Assembly (NCBI GenBank): GCA_037176885.1
Contig: JAWWNJ010000081.1
Span: 1,116,001-1,180,000 of the forward strand
Direction of reading: 5' to 3'
DNA length: 64,000 nt
Source of the DNA: Favolaschia claudopus
Taxonomy: Eukaryota > Basidiomycota > Agaricomycetes > Agaricales > Mycenaceae
Shown: positions 23,284-33,894 of the stretch, piece after piece
Position numbering within the stretch: position 1 is the first letter of the stretch
Layout: each line of letters starts with the position of its first letter
Translations under genes and position numbers: made by a program
The notes under the pieces: model-generated
Told to the model about the DNA's origin: nothing
What the model saw: the letters and a program-made list of their open reading frames with translations, nothing else
Databases searched by the model: none

Positions 23284-23607
23284 CGTACCTACGCTCCCTT
23301 TAATAGTAACACTCTTTGGTTTTGAACACTTGCGGGAAGTTGAGAACGGACCGGAAAAAAGTTGCGGCAAATTTGTTTTGAACTTTATATCTTGCGGCAT
23401 TTTCGACTCCGCAAGTTTGTGTTGCGGGATTTTTGACTCCGCAACTTTGTGTTGCGGGATTTCAACCGAAATGCCGCAAGATAAAGAAGCCGATTATCTC
23501 TTATCAATGTTGCGGCATTTCGGTCAAAACGGCTGTTTATATTGCGGATCGGCCGAAAAGTGACATATATTGCGGCATTTATTAAATGTGCATCCGGACC
23601 GCCATAA
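23284..23607 (-). repeat. Right terminal inverted repeat of the IS3EU-like element
   Basis: This mirrors 13280-13602. Its inner boundary is where similarity fades after ACGTACCTACGCTCCC (23283-23298). Between the end of the BTB gene (23102) and this repeat there are about 180 bases with nothing recognised. Confidence 0.85.
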
Positions 23608-23671
23608 GACAAACAGCCGATGCCGTATGGGCGCTTGTGTGTCCGTGGTCAGCGCTCGAGCGCGCTCAACA
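23608..23671 (-). repeat. 3' LTR, smaller piece, with GACAAAC duplication and adjacent polypurine tract
   Basis: Bases 23608-23614 (GACAAAC) repeat 13273-13279. The remaining 57 bases are the start of the LTR (TGTTGAGCGC on the minus strand) and match 39609-39665. Directly upstream in the reading direction, 23672-23683 reads CGGGAGGAGA on the minus strand, a good polypurine tract for plus-strand priming. Confidence 0.85.
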
Positions 23672-23871
23672 TCTCCTCCCGACTGAAAATGTGACTGTCC
23701 TCAGTCACTTGCCGAGAAGAACAACAAGGATATGAAGGCTCAGTAATTCATCATAGCCAAGGCTCCAATCGAACGAAGGAACCGCGCAAAGTGACGGAAA
23801 ATGGGATACAATGCGACTTTGGGCAGTGAAGAGGCGAAGATTCCTCCCGACTGGGATATAAGCTGGGGAAG

Positions 23872-26800
23872 CTAGATGTCGATTTCGGGGGAAGGGGCAG
23901 CGGATGGAATCTCAGATAAGTCGAATTCTACTTCATCTGGATCCGCGAGTGTGGATTGCTCGAGTTCGCGAAGCCGGTCGGTATCGATGTCTAGGAAATC
24001 TTGGAGTGGAGGAAGCGGGATGGATTGACGGGCAAAATATGGGATAACACGGAAGGCAGCTATGGGTCGATGGAAGACAGAGCCGTCAAGCTCGCAAATG
24101 ATATAGGCACCGCCGCGGTTGCGGGAAATCACAATGAGCGGGCCAAGGTAACGTTTTCTCATCTTTTTGCCTATGGCTTTTTCGATCGCAGTATTGCGCA
24201 TGAGCACAAGATCACCGCGCTTGAAGTCGTAATCGCGAAGAGTCGCGGCGTGTTCAATTTCGAAGCGAACAGCGGCGCGTAAGCGCGCTTCAAAAACCGC
24301 GGAATGGAGATGGGAAAGTTGATCGCGGCGTTTCTGGAGAGTAACAGCGCGGCGGGAAATGAGTTCGGTGGTGGTAAGGGTAGAATCGGGTGGGGGAAGA
24401 AGGTATGTTGCTTCAGAAATATCTAGGGGGATGAGTGGATGCGTCCCTGTGACGGCGAAATAGGGTGAGCAACCCATGCGTCGACGAACGGTGATGCGGT
24501 CGGCCCAAAATACTGAATATGTTGTGGTACTCCACTTAGATTGGTTGCCGTCGACAGCCTTGAAGAGGCTTTCTCGAATATCAAAGTGTGCGCGTTCAAT
24601 AAGGCCGTTTGCGCGTGAGTTGTAACCGGAAATGCGAATATGATGGATATGATATTTCGACTGGAGGTGAGCCAATGCTTTAAGAAACGGAGGGCCATTG
24701 TCGGTAACAATTTCGACTAGAGTGCCCCATCGGCAGATAAGGTCCTGGAATATCCAGTCTGCGATGGATTTCCCGGTTTCTTGGCGAAGCATACGAAATT
24801 CGGGGTAATGGGAAAGAGAACAGCGGCCGTGCACAATGTATTTGAAGCCACCGCTGGTAGGCATGTGCATCGTGTCCATGTAGACCTTTGCGAATAGAGG
24901 TGCGGGGACGGCAACGGTAGGAGGAATCAAGATTTTCTGCGCTTGTCGGAGCTGACAGATGTGGCAGGTCAAAATCCACCAATTGATATCGTCTGCCAAA
25001 TGAGGCCACCAAAATCGCTCGGTGAGCAGCGCGCGAGTTGCGAAGAATCCCTTGTGCCCAACGTCGTCGTGAGCAGAAGAAAGAATGAACAAGCGGCGCT
25101 CGGTGGTAACAACGAGTTTGTGTCGAGACTGAGGGTCTTTTCACCAAAGTTGGTCGTTGTAAGGGTAAAATTCCATGCAATACCTGACGAAAGATTTATA
25201 ATCCTTGTCAGACATATCGCGGGGACGTTGGAGATTGGAATGCCAAACGCGGACTAAATCAACGCGGGCGTCGGCAAGACGAGCGGCGTCGGATCGAGGG
25301 ACATTGTCGTATGAAAGGGAAGGCGGAGCAGGTTGTCCCTCGGGGACGAGATCGGCAGCGAGGGTGGCGACAGTGTACTGTGGTCGATGGACGTACGGTG
25401 AGTCATTGATTTGGTGCATAAATCCGTGAACCTGATCAATCCAGTCGTCAAAATCATCGTCTGGTTCGGGTTCATCACCAGGCTGAGGTGGACGACGTGA
25501 GAGGCCATCGGGGCCATGCATAACGCCGGGAACGTGAACGAGGGTGAAGTGGAATGTGAGGATCGCGAGAATCCAGCGGTTCATGCTGGCGCTGGGTTGA
25601 AGGTCGGGGTTTGCGAGCATTCCCTTGATGTAACGGGCATCGACTTCAACCACAAGATTTCGAACGCCAATAAGATAAATTTTCCATGATCTGAGGGCTC
25701 GGAATAGGCCGTAAAGTTCGAGTTTAGGTTGAGAGAACCGTGATTCACGATCGTTGAGAGTAATAGAGCCGAAGCGCGCGTAATAGCGGCGGGAGAGGTC
25801 GTTTGGGTCGCATTGGCAGAGTAAAAACCCTACTGCATGACCGGAGGTGTCGACTCCAAGAATGCAAGGCGATATGGAGGTGTAGTCGATGGGACGGAGA
25901 GCGGGTGAATGTACAAGGGCGAATTTTAAATCTTCCTGCGCGGAAATTTGTGTAGGGCCAAAGGAAAAAGGCATATCTTTACGAGTAAGGAGCGTGAGAG
26001 GGTGGGCGCGATGAGCAAAATTGCGAATAAAGATGCGGCAGACTCCGATGGTGCCAAGGAATGCGCGAACTTCGGTGAGGGAAGAGCAGGGACCCCAGTT
26101 GAGAATTTTAGAAACACGCTTCTCATCGGGGATACGACCTTCGGGGGTACAGACGTGTCCGACAACGGTAATCTTCTCAGCGCAGAGCACGCTTTTAATC
26201 CCGGAGAAAGTACCACCGCAATATTTCATGCGCTGCACAATTCGGTTCAAATTGGTAAAGTGTTCCCAAATAAAACGACGAATCCCAGGATTTTCGGGAA
26301 TTGTTTCGAATGAACCGTCTGGAAGAATGTAGCGCACAGCGGGGCCGCGGAAGGGGACGTCGTCAATGTAAGGAATGGTAAACTCGGGAATTTCGGGTTG
26401 TAGAATGAATGTAACGTCGTCATGGAAAATTGGAACGGAATTGGACCAACCCATGGGAAGGGTGACCAAGCGAAGAGCGCCGTAAGGAGTTTGGAAGGTG
26501 GTATAGTCACGGGAGGATGTAGCGAGGAGGCGTTCATCATAGCCAACATAAAGATCTAGCATTGCGCCACAAGCGCGTCCGGCAAATTGTTCGGCTAAAA
26601 GATCTGTGAAGGGCATGACACCCGAGTGCTGAATCGTAACCGCATTCAACGGTTCGAGAGCGTGGACTAAGCGGAGACTGGTGCCGTCCTTCTTCACAAC
26701 GCAAAACCAACGAGAACGATAAGAAGAATTGGACGGTTCATAAACACCAGCGTCGATTTTGGTGCGTATGACTTTACAAACGTCGTCGTAGATGCCGGGA

Positions 26801-27534
26801 GGGATAGGGATATTGCGTTGAACCCAGGGAGTGTGCGGCATGACAGGCATATCGACGGGAGGGAAAAAATCGGTGCGGAAGCGACCACGCTCGGAATCTT
26901 CCCATGCAAAGGCGCCGTTCTGCAAGCACATGAAATGGTGCATGAGACGCCGCTCCTCGGGCCAAAGAAAATCGTCTGAGTGTAGCTGATCACACGCGTC
27001 TCGACGTTCGGCAGTGTAGCGACCGGTGGGAGTGAAAGGAGGGGGATTGGGATTAAGAGCGGGAATGTCGGCAAGAGGATCACCAATGATATTGCGTACG
27101 ATTCGAAATTTATCAGGTAAGCTGCCGAGAACAGGACGAACTTTTTGAGAAACTGGTTTATATTTCTTCTTTGCGTAGATTTCAGCGATGGGCGGAAGAC
27201 TCTGGTGCGGAGAAAATCCTGAGATAGATGAAGAAAGAATAGGATGAGAAGGAGGCGTAGGAGCGGGGGATGTATAATGAGAAGAATATATGGGAACAAA
27301 ATCATCACCGCGAGTTGAATCGCGAGACGAAGCGAATGCCGGTTGAACGACAGTATGTGCGCATAAAACAGTGTCCGAATGTTGATTCAAATTCGTACAG
27401 GCCGTCAAATAAGCGTGTTGGATGTGCGGGAGGGTGTCCGATGCGAGTGCCGTAGTTGATTCAACAATAAAATTTCCGGGGTTGTTGGGGTCGGAGATTA
27501 TCACGACCGCGAGCTCTCCTTGATCTGGAATCAA
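23872..27534 (-). pseudogene. Pol polyprotein (RT, RNase H, integrase, chromo-like tail) with one in-frame stop
   Basis: Reading leftwards, residues about 250-460 hold reverse transcriptase (PSNSSYRSRWFCVVKKDG, LDLYVGYDERLL, TLPMGWSNSVPIF and the catalytic YIDD of PYIDDVPFRG). RNase H follows (LGVDTSGHAVGFLL, PKLELYGLFRAL). After the TGA at 25141-25143 the same frame continues with a zinc-binding HHCC domain (HDDVGHKG, TCHICQ) and integrase with Asp in VYMDTMHM, Asp in VTDNGPPF and Glu in NGLIERAHF. The C-terminal part (KRYLGPLIVISRNRGGAYII) resembles the GPY/F-type integrase tail. The stop sits between W and K (TGG TGA AAA), consistent with a CGA to TGA transition. The frame is otherwise open, so the gene died recently or is read through. 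Confidence 0.9.
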
Positions 27535-27547
27535 TTCCTCGAGCTCA

Positions 27548-30500
27548 GAAAAACCTGACGGTTACTAAAGTTACTTGGCTAAACTTACTTGTCCTGCCAA
27601 AATGTACGTTGCGTTACTTTTGGCTGAGAAAGCAAACTTTTCACGTAAAAGTACAAGTTTTTGATGGCATCTGATGGCAAAAGTAACTTTTGCTGATCTT
27701 ACTTTGGCTGGCGGCGTCGACTAATCTTACTTTTCTTTACTTTCCCTTTACTTTCCCCTTCAAATCCACAGTAAATCTTTAGGAAACATTCCAGGAGGCT
27801 ATCTGTAGGTAATATCACCCTGTTCTGATGCTCTACCGGCCTTCCGGGGCATTATGTTGATAACAACCGCTTATCGCGTCAATAGTCATAGTAGTCATTC
27901 ATTGGGATTCGACCTAAATCCTTTCATCTATCTATTCTACTGAGATTTTCGGCAAATCAGTCATACAGGGAGTTGGACAACGCAAGCTATAAGCAAATTG
28001 CTAACTCTGGCGCCGAAATTGACTTGACTTGGTCTATGCATGTCTCGATGATTGACAGGGGTACACGAAGAACTTACTCATGTACTAGGGTGAGAGGTTA
28101 ATCTTGCTTCTAGTATGGTTCGGCAGCCAATAAAATCTCAGTATCTCCATGAACCATTGTACATGTTGACAAGTTAAGATAAGTAAGCCCACTGAGAATA
28201 ACGATGTTCAGTTTGAATGCCGAATAATTGGATATGGAGCCAATAAAGTATGTTCGCAGTCGTTGCTGAATAAATTTCGAAGCTGCTATGCGAAATTGAT
28301 GTAAGAGAGCAGATCTGTGATTCAGTGAAACTACTGCTCGAATAAATTTCAATGAACGGTCAACAGTGACTTTCTCAGTCCAATTTCTTTGGCAAAGAGT
28401 CGGCAGTAGTGGAGGGCCGGAAGGGGAGTAGCTATCCGGCTGTCAAAATACATTGCAACATGTTCAACTTGCCGCCCCGTTGAATATATATCGGCAATGC
28501 CGGAACATACGGCTAGCAGTGGTACAGTAAAGTGAAGGGCAGTAACTAAAGTAAAAGTAGGACAGTAAGTAAAGTACAGTAAAACAAAGCAAAGTACCGT
28601 AAAGTGAATCAAAGTACAGTAAAGTAAAGTAAATAAAGCGCAGTAAAGTAAAGTACAGTTAAGTACAGTAAGTACAAGGAAGCAAAGCACAGTCAAGTAA
28701 GTATAGCCAAGGGAGTAAAGGGATTCGATACTTGGCTGTTAATTAAATCATAGTGGAGTAGTAAGCGAAGGGACAGGATGTAAAGTAAAGTAAATTGCAT
28801 ACTTGTTGTTCCCCGTAGATCCTCCCGGCCTATACCGAGGGTCACACTTTGAACGGCAAATAATAGCTATCACATTAGGTGAGTTGAAATGAAACTCGAT
28901 CAATTTTCAGCAATCAAGCAGCTTGAAATAGTTGAAGTAAAATTGCACCCAGGTTTGACCCAGCTCACCAAGGAACATTCCCGAGATAATATATGCCCAT
29001 TGCCCTTGCGAGTAAATGATAAGGACCTATGAATGGATAAGATGTGGAATGGTTTTGAATCTCGAGCTGCATATTGGGCCTCGGAAGTACTGACATCACC
29101 TTGAAGTACGGCGAAATTGAGCTGAACAGTCAGCATTGTCTGTTATTCCGACCTAGTAGTCTATCACGATACATCAACACAAGGAAAGCACAGCTTCTTT
29201 GTGACCCAGAGGTGATCAAAGGCTCGACTATCAATGGTCGACGCCAATTCGCTAGTCGTTGCATTCAACATGCCGCGGAGCTCCGAATGACACTTACTCC
29301 CGAAGCTTCGGCACACGCAATATTCCTAATTGCCGAGGCGCGGCATGCCTCCCCGAAACTGGCCGGAGAGGGTCCGATGCACAAGTAACAAGACAAGGAG
29401 TACAGTGAGGTATCCTCCAGTACAGTGAAGTAATTAAAGTGTGGTCAAGTAACTTCGAATGCTGCCAAGTAACTTGCAAGTAACTTGAAGTACATAATAA
29501 TTGGTAAAGTAAAGTAAAGTCAAGTAAGTTCAAGTTCAAGTGCAGGTAAGGTACAGGGCACCGAAGTCAGAAGCCGACTAACAATAATGTAGGAAATTCA
29601 ACTGTCTTCAACAACGAGTCGGTAAAGTAAAGTAGCAAGTAGGAGTCAGTAGATACAAGTAAATCAAGTACCACTGAAAGCGACAAGTAAGACTAAGTAA
29701 ACTCAAGCGCATTGGGACGGGAAGTCAAGTTGGATGTTGCATTTGCCTGCGATGTAGAGAAAGTAAATAGTACTTTGTAGAGGCCGAGCCTCTTATTTGC
29801 CTGGTTACAAGCCTACGGCTTGCAGGGAGTCGAGAAGCCACACACATAAGGTTTCGACAGGTGTGAGCCCGTAGCTGTTCAACGATTGCGTTGAACATGT
29901 TGTCGAGTCCTGTCCCGGACTATCAGAGGTGCCAAGACTGCTTGCTGTATATCTCGCACCTTTATTAAATATCAGAAGTAAAGATCAAGTAACGTACGAA
30001 CAAGTAAAGTACAATCCAGTATGAGCAAAGTACAACAAGTAAGCTTCGATCATGCCAAGTTATAATATGTTAGGTACACATAGTCAGGGAAATAAGGCTC
30101 AGTGAGCAATTCCTGTACCGGATGTAGTGGCGTAGGTACGTTGGTTGCACAACAAGCTGAATTCTGCTATCGAGTACAGTAACTTGAAGGGAGTGAGGTT
30201 GAATCGAGTTGAGTAGAGTACAGTAAATTGAAGGAGAAGGAAGTAATGTAATGTAACGAGAAGTAAGCCACAGTAAGGTAAAGTAAAGAACACTGAGAGA
30301 AGTAAACGACGAAAGGACGGCGAGTAAAGTAAACTCTGTACCTGTTGCTCGCGATAATTTTTTGCTGTGCCACATTGAATTTGGCGAGATAAGGACCGGC
30401 TACTTGGATAGAATATCGCCGCGAACTGAGATCAAATAGGTACTACGGGTCAACAATGAATTCAACTTGTGTTGGGTTTTATCAAAGGCAGATTGAAGAC

Positions 30501-30904
30501 ACAATGTAACCATTCTCAGAGGTAATATCTTACAATATAAGCTCAATATATTAGTCTCAAGCTACCTGGGACCATATCTATTCTCACCGTCACGCAGGAG
30601 TGAGTACAAGAAGCGCGGAAAAGTAAATAATCAAGAAGTGTCAAGTGGGGACAAGGCTAGGAGTGTGAATCATCAAGAAAGACTCAAATCCCTCATATTT
30701 GACGTCTGTAACTGCCCAAATGGTCCAGAATATGTGTTTGAACAATTATGTTTTAAGCCTGAAAGTAAAAGTAAGTTTCGCCAAGCGTGGGAAAAGTACA
30801 TCAAAGTAAAGTAAAGTAACGCAACGTACGCCCAGCCAAAATAAGCGGCCATCAAAGTACAAGTAACCATACTTAAGTTACTTTTTGCGGTCTCGAAAAA
30901 CCTG
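27548..30904. mobile_element. AAGTAA-rich non-autonomous element at the gag/pol junction
   Basis: GAAAAACCTG occurs at 27548-27557 and again at 30895-30904, and the 3.3 kb between them is foreign to the retrotransposon. Both ends are dense in AAGTAA/GTTACTT words (about 27560-27770 and 30750-30880). A long simple-sequence belt of AAAGTAAAGTACAG-type words runs over 28530-28780 and again at 29400-29700 and 30190-30320. No transposase was seen, and open frames here are short and low in coding character. The duplication of up to ten bases fits a cut-and-paste DNA transposon with 8-10 base targets. Terminal inverted repeats are weak, sharing only an AAAGT(A/T)ACTT core. Confidence 0.6.
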
Positions 30905-33343
30905 GGGGCGGTGGCGAGCGCTTCCGCGGGGAATGGTGGGAATAGTTACGACTTTATCGGTCTTGGGATCTTTAATAGTAATTGTCTGGTCGTCGTTTGA
31001 ATGATTGCGGATCAAGCTTTGGGTCAACACGTCGAAGGGACGACCCAGAAGTACGTCGTAGGCGGGGTTGCGAATGATATGGACTTGGAGGTAGAGGGTA
31101 ATGTCACCGAAGCGGAAAGGGACATTGCGAGCGAGGCCAAGCGATGAATTATAAGCGCCGTTGGCCGATTGCATGCGTAGTATAACTCGAGGGTCATACG
31201 AAAGGGCTAGATCATGACAGATAGCCTCGGACATCGCGATAACCTGCGAGCCGCCATCGACAATGCATTCGACTTGCATTTGATTGTCGATGATGGGCAT
31301 GACGGAGCGAATGGCGGTGGACTCGGAAGAAACAGCTAAGTCATCTGGGAATTTGCCCGCGTCATAATAGACCGCAAGCGGGTCTGGGACAAAGACACCG
31401 CCTGGTGGAAGATGAGACTGAGAGGATGTGGTGTAGGTGGCGGGAAGAGAATCCATCATCGCAGTATATCGAGCATCTTGATGGCGTTGTTCGTCGAGGG
31501 TTTCGTGCGGAAAATCTGTGTCGGCGAAGGGAAGAGTAGAGTCAACCACATTAATAAATGTGTTGACGGAAGCAGAACTCTCGGGCTTGTCTTTGGCAGG
31601 AGCACGTCGGGCCGAGGTCACCTCGCGCATTCGCGAACGTACTTCCGGTGCCAAGGAAAGGAGTTGGCGTTGAGTGAGGGTGATGGGCGCGTCGAGCGAG
31701 GACTGAAATACGGTTGCCGCATCCTTCTCGTTATAAACCGGCGCGGTGGTACGGTAAGCGGGATTGCCTTTATTTTGCGCGGGAGGTAAACCGAGGTTTC
31801 GATCCGTTGGAGGCGCATATGCAGCGTCGCGAGCGTTGGAAAATGGATGAGGAGGCGAGGCTTCTGCATTCGGAGACGGCGCCGCAGGAGGAGTGGTGTT
31901 GGAAGCGGTAGGAATGTTGGTTTGGGGTGCAGGAATGGTACGATCGGGAATTTCGTCAGAACGCTTCTCGGCAAGAGCCTTCTTGGCCTGCGATCGAGTT
32001 AAAAGCGTCTGGTATTCCTTCATCAGCGTCTGCATACGATCCTCGTCGGAGAGGGTAACGGATAAAATGGGGGAGGGAGTGGATAAATGGTCAATTGCAA
32101 CCTCAACCATGAGCTGGGCGACACCGAGTTTTCCAGGATTCTCGGCGTGCCATTTCTCAATGCGCTCACGAAGGTTCTTCCCGGTGATAGCGCGGGGAAC
32201 GAAGGAGCCGTTGGGGAGAACGACGCGATTGTCGGAATTGCGGATACACTTGCCGGATTTAATATCCACGTCAACGAGAGGGCAGGCACCGATGAAATGA
32301 TCACCACTGCAATAAGTGCAGCCGTCGGGCCGTTTCCGCTGAGTATTGCCACCGGCATTGTCAGGCTTTGCTGCGATGACCTTAATGAGTTCAGCCATGC
32401 TGCTGACGAGAGCTGTGATGCCGGGGTCGGGTTTGATTTCGATTGTGGAGGCGGGAGACAGGGAGGAAGTGGTGGATGAAGGCGCATTGAAAACAGAAGA
32501 GCCGCTCGAGCCAGCGAGAGCGAATTCCGCGGCTTCGTACATATCAGAAAGAGCGTATGGGTCGGCAGGATGAATGTCAGGCTTCTTAATTTGCAAGCGC
32601 TGACGTATCTCGGAAGCGAAAGAGGCAGGAGACATGGCACGGAGAAAAGCGCGGCTTTGCTCAGCCTCAGAAAGACGTTTCTTCGAAATGAGATATGTGG
32701 TGATGCGGAGGAATTGTCGATAGAAGGTAGTGAGGTCGTCGAGAGAAAGAATACCGGTGCGAGAATAACGGCCGACGAGGGAGTCAAGATCTCGGACCTC
32801 GAGTCGGCGGTCGTCGTCGTTACCAGCGTAAAGTTTAAGCACCTCGGATTTAAAGTCATCGAAGGACTTAGTAGCGTCACGGAAAGTGGCGAGAGCTTCC
32901 CAAATTTCCTGGTCGAGGACAGACAGGAAGCGTGTGGCATGCTGCTTCATTTCGTGATTGTCTTTGACCTCGGCGCGATCAAGAAGAAATTCGAGGTCGG
33001 TAAAATAACGACGGAGCTCGTGGGGTTTAGAAGCATCGAACTGGGGCGCATTACGATCGCCACGAGCGGGCATGGGAATGGGAGCCATAATGTCGGATGG
33101 GGACGGAGAAGAACTAGAGGATGAGGAAGAGGTGGATGAGAGCAAGAGGTCGTAGTGGTGGGAGAGATGATTAGGAACGACTTGAAAGAAGTCGACGAAC
33201 GGGTCTGAGTCGAGGAGATTGGCGGGGTTCTGTGAGATAGCGAGAAACTCGTCGCGAAGATCGCGAAGAGAGTTACGCCGCAGGTTACGAGAGGAACCAG
33301 AAGCAATTTTGAAACCCTCGCGGTGGGCTCCAAAATGATGCAC
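30878..33343 (-). CDS. Gag polyprotein with aspartic protease
   Basis: An open frame of about 820 codons begins just inside the 5' LTR edge. No ATG lies at its extreme start. The first real methionine context is MAPIPMPARGDRNAPQFDAS near residue 85, where the typical Gag core begins (PHELRRYFTDLEFLLDRAEV, FDDFKSEVLKLYAG). A zinc knuckle, CTYCSGDHFIGAC, is at about residue 345 with C-x2-C-x3-H-x4-C spacing, one residue shorter than usual. The retropepsin motif is VDGGSQVIAMSE near residue 700, with ILLGRPF-like DVLLGRPFDVLTQ further on. The last few residues and the stop come from the inserted AAGTAA-rich element. Originally gag would have ended about ten codons later, with pol in another frame. 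Confidence 0.9.
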   Translation of the reverse strand: MHHFGAHREGFKIASGSSRNLRRNSLRDLRDEFLAISQNPANLLDSDPFVDFFQVVPNHLSHHYDLLLSSTSSSSSSSSPSPSDIMAPIPMPARGDRNAPQFDASKPHELRRYFTDLEFLLDRAEVKDNHEMKQHATRFLSVLDQEIWEALATFRDATKSFDDFKSEVLKLYAGNDDDRRLEVRDLDSLVGRYSRTGILSLDDLTTFYRQFLRITTYLISKKRLSEAEQSRAFLRAMSPASFASEIRQRLQIKKPDIHPADPYALSDMYEAAEFALAGSSGSSVFNAPSSTTSSLSPASTIEIKPDPGITALVSSMAELIKVIAAKPDNAGGNTQRKRPDGCTYCSGDHFIGACPLVDVDIKSGKCIRNSDNRVVLPNGSFVPRAITGKNLRERIEKWHAENPGKLGVAQLMVEVAIDHLSTPSPILSVTLSDEDRMQTLMKEYQTLLTRSQAKKALAEKRSDEIPDRTIPAPQTNIPTASNTTPPAAPSPNAEASPPHPFSNARDAAYAPPTDRNLGLPPAQNKGNPAYRTTAPVYNEKDAATVFQSSLDAPITLTQRQLLSLAPEVRSRMREVTSARRAPAKDKPESSASVNTFINVVDSTLPFADTDFPHETLDEQRHQDARYTAMMDSLPATYTTSSQSHLPPGGVFVPDPLAVYYDAGKFPDDLAVSSESTAIRSVMPIIDNQMQVECIVDGGSQVIAMSEAICHDLALSYDPRVILRMQSANGAYNSSLGLARNVPFRFGDITLYLQVHIIRNPAYDVLLGRPFDVLTQSLIRNHSNDDQTITIKDPKTDKVVTIPTIPRGSARHRPQVFRDRKK
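33318..33334 (-). other. Primer-binding site candidate
   Basis: Directly after the 5' LTR, on the minus strand, TGGAGCCCACCGCGAGG begins with the TGG that complements a tRNA CCA end. The matching tRNA was not identified. Confidence 0.5.
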
Positions 33344-33630
33344 TAACTGACTGTCTAGCGGTGTATCGCTCGGCAGTCAGTGATGCAGAAAATGCGAGCG
33401 CTCCAAAATGCGACAGTGCCGAGACTGGCAAACTGCGGCGAAGACGGCGACGGGGAGGCGAAGGACAATGAAGACAGAGACAGAGATAACGGCGGAGACG
33501 GCGACGGAGACGAGAGCGAAGCAGAGAGTCGAAGTCGGAGACGGCAGCGAAGACGGAGACGAAAACTAAAGCAGCAGGGACTTCTGAAGGTGCAAAAGTG
33601 AAAGTATATTCATCTAAAAGGCTACTATAT
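33338..33630 (-). repeat. 5' LTR, inner piece
   Basis: It is nearly identical to 12708-13000. It stops at CTACTATAT (33622-33630), where the Mutator-like element is inserted, and resumes at 39323. Confidence 0.9.
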
Positions 33631-33894
33631 GAGTCTGTAGTTAGCTGTTATAACTCCGACGATCTCGCAAAAGGTTAAGTGGGATGCGAGTAGCGTTGGC
33701 AAACCGTAGCGCCGGCGACGGCGGACGACAGGGCTTGTCGGAGCTGGTCGGACTTGTTCGGACTCATCGAATGAGTCAATTCGCGATCACGCGTCTCGTC
33801 GCTGATTGCTTTCTGCACCCGCCTCACGCGTTTCCTCGACCGTAAGTAAATTCGAGAGCAAGGAATTTAGTTTATCTATTTACCATGTACCATA

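Larger units (their letters stand above)
13280..23607 (-). mobile_element. IS3EU-like DNA transposon carrying a BTB gene
   Basis: About 10.3 kb lies between nearly perfect terminal inverted repeats of about 323 bases (outer end TATGGCGGTCCGGATGCAC), inserted in the 3' LTR. The target duplication is GACAAAC, 7 bases perfect, or 8 with one mismatch if the ends are placed one base further out. It encodes an integrase-like DDE transposase (minus), a BTB/POZ protein (plus) head to head with it, and a third protein (minus). Without the 3.7-kb element inside the transposase it would be about 6.6 kb. The IS3EU assignment rests on the transposase core (WHMDGHHKL, RGDRGGEN, RNTRIERLW) and is inferred. 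Mechanism and present activity are unknown. Confidence 0.75.

Noticed and set aside
28540..30330. CRISPR-like or tandem array
   Set aside because: The AAAGTAAAGTACAG words vary in length and spacing and have no constant repeat-spacer unit. The genome is eukaryotic.
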